A DNA stretch of 38,531 bases, taken from Apostichopus parvimensis (lineage: Eukaryota > Echinodermata > Holothuroidea > Aspidochirotida > Stichopodidae). The position numbers and the translations under genes were made by a program. The notes under the pieces were generated by a model, which was given only the letters and a program-made list of their open reading frames with translations, ran no database searches and was not told where the DNA came from. The DNA is taken from assembly GCA_000934455.1 (NCBI GenBank), contig KN886143.1, positions 23,676-62,206 on the forward strand, given 5' to 3'. Below, in pieces: positions 10,283 to 22,398 of this stretch. Numbering within the stretch: position 1 is the first letter of the stretch; each line of letters opens with the position of its first letter.

Positions 10283-13138
10283 GTTCTGTTTTGTCTAATG
10301 TGACTTGCATGTTTAGACAACAATGGATTAATGCACACATATCATTCCTGGGATGTAGGCAAGCTTCCATATATTCAAACAACGAACTCCTAATTTCCTC
10401 TATCCAACCAGCAGATGTTCCCTTCCAGCATGCGAGCTTTCAAAGTGAAGGAAATTTATTATTTGGTAACCGGACAAGACTTATTGAACTTGGTAAATGC
10501 TCCTTGCGGTTAAGACTCCCTGAATTTGGTTTCTTAATGAAGGAAGGAAGCACTATCTAATTCTTCATCATACACATCACAATGTGTAACACTGTGGTTT
10601 GAAACTTTGGAACTAATTCAATCAGCCTGTATAAGCTTGCATTAGAATTGAAATATATACAAAGGCTGTCTCTATGCAGGGTCGTGATAGCGAAAACAAT
10701 TTGGTCTCTGTGGATGGATTATTATATGGTGTGAAGTTTGTCAATCTGTTATCTTCCACTAGTTGTGAGTCTGTTGGATACTTCTCTACACAGACCACCT
10801 ATACCTGCATAAAGAGTGTCCCGGTGTATTTATAGTATTACAGAGAGACATGAGGCAGCGTTCAGTTGTGATGTGTACATGACTTATAGTGTGCACAGTA
10901 ATATGGGGTACTGCTGCTACTACAGCAAAAACTGTGTACTGTGACTAAATCCATTTCATGTGGAAGTTTCTCTAGAAGGATTGAAATCGTACTGCTCTGG
11001 AAATATATATACAGTACTTGATCTATTTGACAATGTGGGATTCGCTGAGTCAACATTTTAAACCAGAGGGGTCAGCGGAGGGTAACTACTTGGTGGAGTT
11101 TGCCACCTATGAGACCTATGGGGTGTATCGGAGGATGTCCTCTAACCTGGAAGAAATGAGAGGTTGGTAATGATGATCTGCTTTGGCACAACTGATGTCA
11201 AATCTCACACAATATTTTCAATGTGAAATATGGGGGGGGGGGTTGGGAGAGAGGGAGGTGGGAGGGGAGGGAATTTATGCATCTCTACATTGGTTATTTA
11301 ATGGTCAATTGTATTATTTGGCCCAACTGTAAGCATGCTAAAATTTGGTTAACTCTTAAAAATGTATCTTCTGGGATGGGTTCTGTTACTTGATAATATT
11401 TTTTTTGCCTTTGAGAAGTGGTAAAAAGATAATTAAGTGTCTCAGTACTATGGTAAGAAATGTCTTGGGTGGACTTAAAATGCTTGCTGAAGTTCGAGCA
11501 TGAGTGATCGACCGTTGATTACTTGACTTTGTAACTAGTATTTTGGGTCAATAATTTGATGACCTATAAAACATTATTTGCATTAGTCATGTTCATATTC
11601 ATTCTGCTCTCACGAGTTTGCAATAACTCATTGTCATGGTAACGCCCTGATACACCCTTCTCTTGGAATTCAAATCAGTCATATGACCTGTGACATCTAA
11701 TTTAAGTTTAATACCTAAAATTTACGTAAAATGAAATTAGGCATGTCCTTTTTTCAATTGGTAGGAGGAAATATGAGTGGATAGTTATTGGTCAAGTCTG
11801 GAACGATAACAAACATCAAGTGCTAGCTATGCCAACTGAGGTCATAACTCCAACCTGCACATTGAAAGTGATCCATTTTAACCCATCGTTGTGTAAGCAC
11901 TGTGGATATTGTCTTTATTTCCCATTCTCTAACAAAATTTGCTGCATAAAGGAAATAATGCAAAGAAAAGCAGGATAAAGAATGAATAATTTAAGAAAAA
12001 AAAATTTACATGAGGGTAACTCAATTAAAGTAAGGCATGTTGCTTTCACTATGTGGATTTTCTTGTGGAGCTGCTAGCTTTGTCACATTGACTCTTCAGT
12101 GAATATTATTGTGCCACAGCGCCCTCTATTCAAAAAAAAAATTTGTTGTGTTTAATGTGCCCCGTGGACAAAAGTTTTTTGATTGTTCTTTGTGAAACAC
12201 AGTTAACAAAGTAAACAAGTGCTAGTTAGGAAGGTCAGCCTTTCAGTTGGTAGCTTTATAAAGGCTTCAACAATTTATTAAGAAGAGGCCCAGAGAGAGG
12301 AGTTAGGGGAAAAAAATATGTGGTAACATTTGTTATTCAATTCAGTCCTCAAGAACAGAGGTGAAAGAAACCAAACCAGTGACTTTGGCTTTATGTAATA
12401 GAGATCATTGCAAAACAATTCTCCCAAATAGCTAGTAATTATTTGGGACATATCCTTGTTGGTAAATTGATGACTACCACAGTCAGTTTGCAAGTGTGTG
12501 ATATCAAAGTGTTATTACAATAAGATCTGAAACTGCTTACTTTCTTCCTTTGTTTTTGCATAATTTCAACGTAAATTATAAACAATGTCAACACTGAAAC
12601 CAATGCCATTGTTATGTCGTGAAGGTACTTGTTATTGTATGTTTTATATTTTGTATTTGTAAGATCCTTCTCCATTACAGAAAATAAACATTTTAATGAT
12701 TATAAAAGGAAACCATCAAATCTTGAAGCGCATGTGACTGAATGATGTCATATTTTAGACTAGTTCAAGTCTTTTACGTTGTGCAACGGTTGTGGGAAGA
12801 GGAACTTGCTGTAGACGTCTTCCAAGAGAAATGAGATTTTCATAGCTGCTTGGGGGAGGGTTGTGTGTCAAAGTAAACTAATTATCATGTAGATGACAAT
12901 GATGATGATTGGCATAGTATATGCTTTAAGTAAATTAATATTTGTATTATATCATGATGTAAAAACTATGATGGGGGAATATTTCTGTTTCTAGCTATGC
13001 TGAAACCTATGAAGTACCTAGATACATTTTATATTATAGTGTGTGTGCTTGTATTATGATCCTAAAGCCAATGTTGACAGTATTAAAAACCGATTGTTAA
13101 TTGCAGTTGAGACTGGACAAGATGACACCCCATAAACC
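10283..13138. other. No gene seen; G-rich tract at 11232-11271
   Basis: AT-rich sequence with a run of 11 G (11232-11242) continuing as a GGGAGAGAGGGAGG-type patch to about 11271. I see no full repeat element, RNA gene or supportable exon. Short minus-strand frames at 10862-11056, 12278-12493 and 12439-12675 show no recognisable motif. Confidence 0.5.
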
Positions 13139-13564
13139 ATATGTGGTGATAGGCCTAGCCTGCCGCTTATATTGCGATGATTTCATGTAAAACTAATAGG
13201 TGCCTTGTGTACTTTCCATAATAGTTGTCCAATCAGAGAGGTTGTTGACTATCAGATAACATCAAGGACAGATATGTGGTGACAGGCCTAGCCTGCCGTT
13301 TATATAGCGATGATTTCATGTAAAACTAATAGGTGCCTTGTGTACTTTCCATAATAGTTGTTCAATCAGAGAGGTTGTTGACTATCAGATAACATCAAGG
13401 ACAGATATGTGGTGATAGGCCTAGCCTGCTGTTTACATTGTGATGATTTCATGTAAAACTGATAAGTGCCGTGTACTTTCCATAATGGTTGTCCAATCAG
13501 AAAGGTTGTTTGCACTGCTTTTACTTCAAATAAACTTGACTATCAGACAACATCAAGGTCAGAT
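13139..13564. repeat. Tandem array, three 133-bp units
   Basis: Copies begin at 13139, 13272 and 13405, exactly 133 bases apart. Each holds TGTGGTGA, AGGCCTAGCCTGC, GATGATTTCATGTAAAACT, TGTACTTTCCATAATGGTTG-like and CCAATCAGA words. Copies 1 and 2 are nearly identical. Copy 3 is more diverged and carries an extra insertion of about 30 bases (about 13511-13537) before the shared GACTATCAGA end. A CCAATCAG word recurs once per unit, which resembles a CCAAT box, but no promoter is otherwise evident. No shared reading frame is obvious. Confidence 0.92.
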
Positions 13565-14696
13565 TTGCTGTCCCACAATTTCTTTTCACTGCTGGAAATT
13601 CCTTTAAGAAGTGTTTTAAACTTAAAAAAAAATAAAAATAAAAAGGTACAAATATGCAACCTGCATTGAATCAAGTAATTATGTTTTTAGTGTCCTCAGC
13701 TATGATAAAAGCAGGTCTTCTGAAAAACTTTTTAAAAAGAAAACAGATTTTTGTGTTTGTGATTATGAATTTATGAAAAACATTGTTAAGGGAAAGAAAG
13801 ACAGCAAATACTTTCCAAATTTTCAAGAACTTTGCTAACATAAGAATGCTGCATTGTTCATGACAAGCAAAGGTTTTAAATTTTTGTGGCAGATCGGGAG
13901 CGTGACGGGTTACCGCATTATAATATTTAGTGGATTTTTAACATCTTGACTGTGTATTGCCTGTTTACGTTTGTTACCTTTGAAGGTTTGGGAGAGGGTG
14001 AAGTACAGTGGATAGATTTACATTTACTGGTAGCTCTTACTGTGAACCAAGTGATGAGCACAGCTGGACTGGGTGGACTTACACAAAGATGTCCTCTTAG
14101 GGGTTGTATCAGGGAGGCCAAATATTATTGTTCCTTCAACATCTGGTAAGACCCAAAACTGGGGGGGTGGGGGAGGGGGGGTGTTTTCAAACAGAAGCAA
14201 AACAACAAGTGCTTTATTACAGTAGGATAGGTGATAAGCAGGTGTATCTTAAAAGTACAGTGCTCTAATACCAAGGTGAAATTTTCATTATCACATTGAA
14301 AAGTAAGAGATGAAGTTGTCCAAGTTTACGGCAGTCCGAAATGATGGGTACTTGATTTAAATGTGATGTTTTCCATAAGTAAATCCTCAGGGGAAGAAAA
14401 AAATCATCTCAAAAGATTTGTGTTCAAGTACATTCAGTTTGACTATAATCATCACCAAAGAATACTTGATAGAATTTGATTCCAATTTTCAAATGTTATA
14501 AATTGTCATATGAAATATTTTCTGAGCAACAAAAAGTTTCTGAATCAAGTAAAATGATTGATATTACTTTCTGGGTAAATCATCATCCGAAGAAAATGAT
14601 TCTAGAAAGAAGTTTGACCTTGATCTACGGTAATCTACGGTATTCAATGCTCAATGGGTCTGGGATTAAAATTATCCAGACTCTGGCTATAATTTG
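13565..14696. other. No gene seen; G-rich tract at 14161-14181
   Basis: Contains A-rich runs near 13625, a G-rich tract of about 21 bases (14161-14181) and a short duplicated TCTACGGTA word (about 14622-14640). No exon is supported. Confidence 0.5.
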
Positions 14697-15047
14697 TATG
14701 TATGTATGTATGTATGTATGTATGTATGTATGTATGTATGTATGTATGTATGTATGTATGTATGTATGTATGTATGTATGTATGTATGTATGTATGTATG
14801 TATGTATGTATGTATGTATGTATTTTAGATCCTCCTGCAAGCAGGAACTCGCGAAGAAGCTTATTGGCTTATCAAAGCCGCAAGTGACCGAAGTCAGTCT
14901 CTTACATTCATATTTAACGTCCATGATTATGAATTGTCAATTGTCAACAACTCTGTAACTGGACGACATACATTAATCTGGGAGTGACTCGAACCGGGGA
15001 CCTTATGATTGAAAGGCAACGGCATTAACCACTGAGCTAACACTCCC
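14697..15047 (-). mobile_element. tRNA-derived SINE, copy 1, with long (CATA)n tail
   Basis: Read on the minus strand, the element starts with a tRNA-like head (15047 down to about 14980). This has an A-box-like TAGCTCAGTGG (15029-15039) and a B-box-like GGTTCGAGTCA (14985-14995), the internal promoter of RNA polymerase III. A unique body of about 150 bases follows, then a (CATA)n tail that appears on the + strand as about 30 TATG units (14697-14822). The head's first seven bases, GGGAGTG, pair exactly with CACTCCC 68 bases on, like an acceptor stem, although the T-stem is not preserved. The body aligns with the copy at 22437-22664 through shared words such as GCAAGCAGGAACTCGCGAA and TTTAACGTCCATG (+ strand). 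It has no protein frame and would need a LINE enzyme to move. No clear target duplication was found. Confidence 0.88.
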
Positions 15048-15756
15048 TAATTATGCAGTGTACGAATAACTAATTCAAAGTCGATCAACAGAAGATTAAG
15101 GAATTGTTTCAAAACCTTTTTGTAGCATGACTGCTGCATCAATTGGATTGGCAGGTCAGTAGAATATATGTTTCCTGATAGCGTGCGTAATTTAATTTTG
15201 AGAAGATGAATTTTAGTTTTGTTTGGTCTTTTTTAAAAAAATTTTATTAAGTTCCTGACAAATTAAAATCACAACTTTAGAAACAATAATCATGACCTAA
15301 CTAGTGCAAAATGCAATGGATAAAGCCTTCATGAATCTTTCTCTAAACTTATACAATTAATTTGACAACAAAGGAGAATAAAAGTCTTACCAATCCTTAG
15401 CAATACTTCCCAGAATATCAGCTTTTATTGAGAATTGATACCATCCACCTCTCACTTTCCATTTAATCCAATAAAATTAAGGCTGGAATGATATAATTTG
15501 GCATTAACTTAATTCAAATGTGTACAAGTGTATATGGGAGGACACTTGAAAGTATTACATATAATTTGTGGGACACAACATTTTCAGTAAATTGGACTTT
15601 CTTCAGTCGTATGTATCTTGCCATAAAGATTTCTTTTTAAGTTATCCTCAATGGTTTTCCCTCCTTATATTTGCTGGGATATTACATTGTCGTTATGAAA
15701 CTTTACATTTGCAACCCAATGCAGCTTTTAACCTTTGTCACAAAGGTTGGTACTCT
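15048..15756. other. No gene seen
   Basis: AT-rich interval. The frame at 15568-15768 lacks any recognisable motif and overlaps the start of a minisatellite. Confidence 0.5.
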
Positions 15757-15853
15757 CTTTTAATGTGATATTATCTTCTTTTTATGTGATATTATTATCT
15801 TTTTATGTGATATTATCTTTTTATGTGATTTTATGCTTTTTTTATGTGATATA
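15757..15853. repeat. Short T-rich minisatellite, about five units
   Basis: About five copies of a 17-22 base unit built around TTTTATGTGATATTAT, with variable T-run lengths between them. The variation suggests slippage at the T runs. Confidence 0.85.
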
Positions 15854-18536
15854 TTTCAGAGTTACATTTAAAGTATAATCTGTATCGATCCCAAATATGA
15901 TAAAACATTCAAATGATTGTCACTCATTCAACTTCATGAAGCATAAATTTCACTGCTAACATCAAATGACTTTAGCTCACTGAGACATCAAATGGTCTGA
16001 TTTAACACTCCTCGATATGTCTGGAAATAATTTAGAAATTCAAGAATCACCAGGACACAAAATACTATGGAAATGTGAAGCACTTTAGACCAATCTAACA
16101 TTTTGGGGTAATAATTAATAACATTTATCCCAGTGAAATAATATGATGTAATTATCATTTCAATATCATATTATTCCAGAATTGTCTTAGGATTGGGTTG
16201 AACAACACCCAACCACCCCCATGATAGCTCTATGACATTCAACTTTACACTTATATCTTTCCTAGTATTTGATAAATTCCCAGGAAATCCAAAGTCTACT
16301 CATGTACAAGTGTATATTATTTCACGATCCAAGTTGAACTACAGTACAAATACAATATCAAATACTTCTTCCCTGTGTGTAATAGTGGATCATTCCATGA
16401 TGCATAATTCATTTGGTTTGAGAAATGAGCATCCTTCATTATTCAAAGAGGGGTGTAAGTTATATTATGTTCAGACTATGACAAGTATTATGTCCTTCAA
16501 AGTTAACAATCTGTCAACCTATTCAGTGAATGTTTTTGAAAAATATTATTTGGAGGGTTTGTCTGTACTAAGTGCTTACTAGTCATATTAAGGAGAACAG
16601 AACAGTGAAGTTGAATTGACAGTGACATTTCTTAACCCCATTACAAAATGGTACAGTCCAGAATCATTCCTTGACACTAAAGGTTGGTATTGACAGCCAA
16701 TTGTATCTATGCTTATAACTCCTTACAACCAATTGTATGCTGGCAAAGATTTTCATTCAGTGCTGTCTGTTGGTGTAAACACCTGTAGGGGGGGTTGAAT
16801 ATGTGAATTAGTCACTAACAAACATGACAGTGTAGAAACATGCTTTGGTAATAAGACGTGAACACAAAATTCCTGGATATGATTATGACATGATATAGAG
16901 TTGGTGTAAAACTAGATCTTTGTCATGTTGTGCTGGCAGTTTTCTTTGGAAACTATTACTTGTAGTGAAGGAGGCAGTCAGTTGGGATTAATCTTGCCAA
17001 CCAGATATGCTGGTGTATAAGGACTGCAGTGAATTAATTTTATTTTATTGATTGGAGTCTTGAAAGGGGAAAATTTTAAGTGGTCTTCTACAATGGTAGC
17101 CTCCGAAAGCATCAAAAGCCCTGGATTCCTTGGCTTAGGATTGTGTTTTCCTAGGAACCCAAAAGGATATGCAGGTTTGTGATAATAAATGGTTGCTTTT
17201 TCAAAAAAAAACATTAATTTTATTGTTAATTGTGTTTTCTCAATAGTCTTAATTGCCTTCATACTGTATGTACTAAAATGTAAACATTCCCTGAATTTAA
17301 TTGAATCACTATAATTGAAAGAATTGTCACAGTGAATTTGATAATAGGTGTATTTGTCAACAGTTGTATTAAAAAGAAAAAGGGGTTGAATACTTAATTG
17401 CTAAACTACAATAGCAGCCAGAGAAGTAGTGATTTTTAGCGAAAAAGTCCTGTTGTAAATATTTTAGAGTAATTCTTTGTAAAATGTAGTGAAAAGTACT
17501 GTAATGTTTGAGGATATTCCACTACGAAGTATAGGTGTATTTTTTTTATTTTTGTGCTATCTAACCAGTCGTTGTTTTGCCGGCATTCTCAAATTATTTT
17601 GAGAACGAGACGTCATGTCACTAAACTATTTTAATTTAGTGAATTAAATAATTTTTACAATTATTATTAATCCCTAACCATATGCCAACCTTTGTTACCA
17701 TCGTTAAACCTTCATTGAATGGTATAGTCCAAACTAAAGCAACCGGCGGCTAGTGGGACATGATCTGATTATTGTTAACCGACGACTTGTCATATGTCTT
17801 ATGTTCTTAATGTCTACCAGCAGAAAATGCATACATGTGCCATTTTTTTTGTTGGCTAATGGCAAATGGCAAACTCCTGTTGGTGCATTTAAACAGTAAG
17901 TAGCTTGAAACTTGAGGTCTGAGTTATACCAGATAGTTTCCTGTTATTTGATTGCATTTAGTCACAGTTGGTTTACTACTTGTCATTGGTTTTACAGTTC
18001 TGCATTCAAGTTGTAATTTGCATCTTATTATGCCCTTCCCCCCCCCCCCCCTTCCTGACTGATATCTACCTGTATATGCATCTATTGGTTGTTAAAATTA
18101 ATTTGATGGTACAAACAGCTCGAAAAGAAATGGTAACAATATTCAAATTCCCTTAAATGCATCATCGTGTCGCTTGGCCTGGTCCAATAGGAGTTTGTAT
18201 CTATTGTCTAATATCTGACTCACTGAATGTTTACAAATTGGGCTACTTATTAAACCTTTTTTAAGCTGTTTACATCATCAGGGTGAAGTGATATGCAGTC
18301 TGGTGGAAAGGTGTTAGCAGAATGAGTTGTAACAATCACACTTCTATTGTTGAATCCAGGGGAGACCTGAAATATCTTTTTGAATACCGTTTGCGGTTTT
18401 AGTATGAGTGCAATGAGGCATACATAACATCATGAGCTATTTGATCTCTTGGAAGCAGCTGCAACAACTCATTCAAAATCAGCTGTGATATAATAAAGGG
18501 ATCCAGTAAGGTATGGAATTGGCACACTTTTTGCCT

Positions 18537-18554
18537 CCCCCCCCCCCCCCCCCC
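18537..18554 (+). repeat. Poly-C run of 18
   Basis: Eighteen uninterrupted C (G on the minus strand). Together with the run at 18038-18051 it puts two long C runs within about 500 bases. Confidence 0.95.
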
Positions 18555-18685
18555 TTGGCCTGGAACTTTTGGTGTAGTAACTGTGCCTGCTTAGGTGTTT
18601 ATTCCTCATCACAGACTTTGTTCTGATAATAAAGCAAATTTTTGAAGAAATTTTTGTTGATGTAGGTAAGCATATTGGTGGTTTA

Positions 18686-18717
18686 ACCAGGGAGTTATTC
18701 CATAACAACTCCCTGGT
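18686..18717. repeat. Small hairpin, 11-bp perfect stem
   Basis: ACCAGGGAGTT (18686-18696) is the exact reverse complement of AACTCCCTGGT (18707-18717), with a 10-base loop. An alternative fold extends the inner part through GTTAT/ATAAC and leaves a three-base bulge. The stem is too short for a typical microRNA precursor and no terminator or other role is implied. It may be a remnant of an inverted repeat. Confidence 0.6.
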
Positions 18718-19649
18718 ATAACTTTGCAAGTTCTTTCCATGTTGATAGCAGAGCAACAGTATTGTATTTGTTGCCCTTTTCCTCCCATTAACTAATAGCC
18801 CCGAGGAAATTATATCATATCCTTGAAAATATCTGTGTCCTTATTTTGAATATGACAATGCTTTTTAATCATGAGTTTTACTTTCAGGTTTGAGGTTTCC
18901 CAATAAAGTTACCCTGCAGTCTTTGTTTATACATTGCCCTAGAGATGGCAGTAGAACAAAGTCATTATTGCCCAGCTGTATGTAATGTGTGGGTGGGCTG
19001 TATAACTTAAAATCTCTTAGTGTTAGAATTGTTCAAGTCATTGAATTATGAAGCAATTAATATAAAACCTGCTAAACTTGAAAAAAAAGAAGGGAAGGGG
19101 GGTGAGGGGAGGAGGGGGGAGTAAGAGATCTCTAAAAAGGGAAAATGACAGCTTAACTTGTAAAACCTAAGCCCTTTGAGAGCCATTCAGTCAGAGCTCC
19201 TTGCAAGTAAGTTAACTATTTGTTTTTGTTTCATTGTTAGAGAAATCTGAAGTAATATATTTGGTGGCAAAAGTGAGAATTGTTCACTTGCGTAAACCCG
19301 CAAGCATATATGGAGATATCTGGATCGAGAGAGGGAGCTGTCCAAGTTATAGGTCACTAGTAAGTGGCAACTCTGTATAGTGTTGTGATGGGTGTCGTGG
19401 GATAGGGGGGGGTGGGGGAAGGGGTCAGGGGGACAGAGGAAAGTGTATATTGCCAAGGAGATAAAGTGGATAGATAGATATGGCACTTTGATACAGGACG
19501 TACATGTGGTTTGATCCCTTCCTTCGTCCGTCTCAGCCGGCCATTTTAAAGTGAAATCACCGTCTGAAAATGATATGAAAATCATGCTAATTTAAATTAT
19601 TTAGCAATTCTCAGTGATTTATCAATGGGTGGAATGTGTTTTAATATAA

Positions 19650-19735
19650 TAATAAATATTGAGGATTTATAAAGCACAGACATATCCACTAATAACGGTG
19701 CTCAAGGCGCATTACAATATTACCCTGGTCAATGA
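19650..19735 (-). mobile_element. Dispersed-repeat fragment resembling a LINE/SINE tail
   Basis: The + strand reads TTTATAAAGCACAGACAT, then GGTGCTCAAGGCGCATTACA. The reverse complement of the tail downstream of the LINE stop at 32092 has the same order: TAAAGCGCACATTAC, then ACTCAATGGCGCTGAACA. I therefore read this as a minus-strand fragment of a related 3' tail. No coding part is visible next to it, so it may belong to a SINE that shares the tail rather than to the LINE. The similarity was judged by eye and is moderate. Confidence 0.4.
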
Positions 19736-21237
19736 TAACCTGTCAAACATAGAGACAATTGTACATTAATATCCTCCACAAATGTCAGAGGAAGTTAAGG
19801 GTTAACTTTTGACGTTAATTAAGAGAATTGTAAACAAATACCCTCTTAAGGGAACCAGCTTTATACCTTGAAAACCGGTTGTCTCTGTTTGTGTATCATG
19901 AGGAGCCACTTCCCCTGCGGTGTTATGCGTAAACAAAAACAGTTATTTACACATTGATTTACCGCAGCCGTATAGGTCAATTCTGTATGTCACTTTGAAA
20001 CATTGATTGCAATATGTAATTACACTACAGTCCTTGCCTGAAGTATTCCATGTGCTGTGTTCAATGTTCATGCATGTACCTCATAGGTAGTTCAGTGGGG
20101 TCAGTCTGTGTGGAGGGAAAGGGGGGGGGGAGGGGGAGATGGGGCAGATTGAACCTTTTTACACAAATTTGATAGGCTGCACATGAAATAGTCGATTTAG
20201 AGGTGATACAAGTTATTAAAGAGTTCTACCATATCCGATGGGCATTATTTATATTATAATATTGCCCCTTTCCTAATTAATTCTGATAGCAATTTACATT
20301 GGCACCACCCATCTATGCCCTCTCCCACCCTCTTCCATGTAACCGACGTGTAGCCGATATCTAGATACGAAGCTAAGTATCCAAATCAGGAAATTTTGTA
20401 GTGTCTGTAAGCAATTACCACTTTCCAGAAAATGCCTAGTAAAAAATAATTTAGAAAAAGAACCAAAAATTAGGGAGAATTACCTTGGTACTGAGATGAT
20501 TGCAGAAGCATAAATTGCTATTAAGGCAACCAGTTTTTTTGTTGTTTTCTTTATGCCAGCATCATTTCTGCAACAAAAAAATATATAAAAACATAAAAAA
20601 AAAAAAAAATAATAAATAAATGTGTAATTTGATATCTTCCACTGAAAAAGGTTCCCTTAGATAATGTATGTAAGCAAGAACCTATACCTACAGTATAATG
20701 AGTATATATGTGTACTTAATAATTTATTGACATCATATAGAAGGCTATTTCTCTGAATTTTTACATTTGGTTTGTATTTGCATACATGGGTGTTGCCAGC
20801 ATATGATGAATCACCTAAGCGTCTCTTTACTTGTAGTCAGAACTGACTCATTATTACTATGGTTAATGTTATACTTCATAAACCGAGGGCTTAAAAAATC
20901 AATTCAGATTTGTGATGATGAGGAACCTATCATGCATGGTTGCATCCAAGTTTTATCTGCTAAAGGTAGGATTGGTTACACTGAAGTGATATGACATAAT
21001 ATATTCTTCCTTTTGTTTTATTTAAAGGAGGGACCATACAGTATGACAAGGTCACTAATTATTTCACAGAGATATGATTGGGGAATATGTGTATAATTTG
21101 TAAGAATTAAATTTTGAGGAGGATTGAAGGAGGGATATAAAATTGATATAATTTCAATAATATCATGTTTGCAGGAACGTAGAGTAGGATCAGATACTGG
21201 ACGTACAGTACTATAGTATATACGTATGGAGACCAAA
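19736..21237. other. No gene seen; G-rich and A-rich runs
   Basis: Holds a G-rich patch (20111-20145, including ten G in a row) and an A-rich run (about 20598-20613). No exon is supported. The short frames at 20767-20994 and 21018-21236 lack recognisable motifs. Confidence 0.5.
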
Positions 21238-21420
21238 CCTGATGGAAGGAGGGCGGAAGGAGGGCTGCTGTAAGGCCGGAGGAGACAAGGGGAGGAGGAA
21301 AGGGGGAGGTGAAAGAGACAGGGAAAGTGGGAAGGAGAATAATATCAATAATAGATTTAGGGAAAAGTGAAGGAAAGGAAGAGGGAGGGAAATAAAAAGA
21401 TTAGGATAAAGGGCACGAGA
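21238..21420 (+). repeat. Polypurine tract, about 180 bases
   Basis: The + strand is almost all A and G, mostly GGA, GGGA and GAAA words, with only a few scattered pyrimidines. Long purine/pyrimidine mirrors can adopt triplex structures. This one is imperfect and no regular unit length stands out. Confidence 0.75.
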
Positions 21421-22398
21421 AGTTGATGTGTAATTAATCTCATTCGATCTTGCCCCAGTCGATCCTCATGTTGTTAAATCTTCAGCCAGTTTTCTCCTAC
21501 CAACTTTGTAAGAAATCAGCCATACATTACTACAATAGATATATATATATACATACACACACACAACTGAACAGCATGCAGATATGGCCAAACTGGCATT
21601 AATAGATATTCATTTTACATGACAACCTTGAAAATCATTTCTATGGCACTTTTATATAATTGGAGCTTGACCTGGGAGTAGACTCATTCAGAACTTATAA
21701 CCTCATTGAAAAATATGAAACTATGTCAAACCCTGGCACGTGTCTTTGTTCATTTCAGCTATGGAAGCTCAATTAATTTCAGAGGGAATATACCAAAATT
21801 ATGGATCAATATAAATGCCAGAGCACGAACAAGTCATTACAGTATCTGAATAGATGAGATAAAAAAAAATAATAAAAAAAACAAAATTGTGACAATTTTG
21901 ATGAGTGACAAATTTATGATGAAAATTGTTTGCTGTCCTTGTGATTGTTTAAGGCACCACTATGAGTAATCGTTGGGTGTATACTTTATAACAATAAGAA
22001 AAGTGTGCGTGCATATATGGTTGATTTATGGTTAATAATGTGTGGAGTTATTTGAAGGAATGCCAATGGCAATTTCTAAACTTGCACATATTCAACAGTT
22101 TTTTCTACGTATGGAAAGTAAACATAGGGAGAGCTACAGTGTACAGCATAAAAAGAGGAACTTTTTCGTTGAAATTCTAAACAGACTTTTTTTAGGATTT
22201 ACTACTGTATGTTTACAGACGAGCATTGTTCAAATGTTTGGTCGGCTGTCAAGGTTCTTGATTTTTTATTCTTGTTTAAAATTAAATATATAGGCCTACT
22301 CATAAAAGAAAACATAAATATGGTAAATGTTACTTTACTTTAGAGTGAGTTTTAAAGAGCCTAGGTATTATATACCAAGAAAGGGTTGATAAATACTA
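21421..22398. other. No gene seen
   Basis: AT-rich, with a short TA/CA dinucleotide tract (about 21540-21564) and A runs near 21862-21880. The frame 22042-22293 starts at a non-ATG codon and has no recognisable motif. Confidence 0.5.

Larger units (their letters stand above)
15854..19649. other. No gene seen; two long C runs and a hairpin
   Basis: Almost 3.8 kb without a supportable exon. It contains C runs of 14 (18038-18051) and 18 (18537-18554) and G-rich patches (about 19091-19121 and 19405-19440). Frames at 16978-17262 (minus) and 16232-16582 have no recognised motif. Frames crossing the C runs give proline or glycine strings that are translation artefacts. A hairpin at 18686-18717 is listed separately. 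Confidence 0.5.

Noticed and set aside
14476..14958. Open frames of up to 160 codons on both strands across the TATG repeat
   Set aside because: Their length comes from the 4-base microsatellite, which is free of stops in some frames and gives only Met-Tyr-Val-Cys or His-Thr-Tyr-Ile repeats. The sequence is the tail of a SINE.
16978..17262. 94-codon minus-strand frame with a real ATG
   Set aside because: No recognised motif, ordinary AT-rich codons and no nearby splice or promoter signal. Chance is the simplest reading.
18655..18672. TAG/GTAAGC junction as a recursive site
   Set aside because: The donor half is good, but the upstream tract has many purines next to the junction.
18469..19585. 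Minus-strand frames crossing C- and G-rich runs
   Set aside because: Their extent depends on homopolymer runs that give glycine or proline strings and whose lengths are unreliable.
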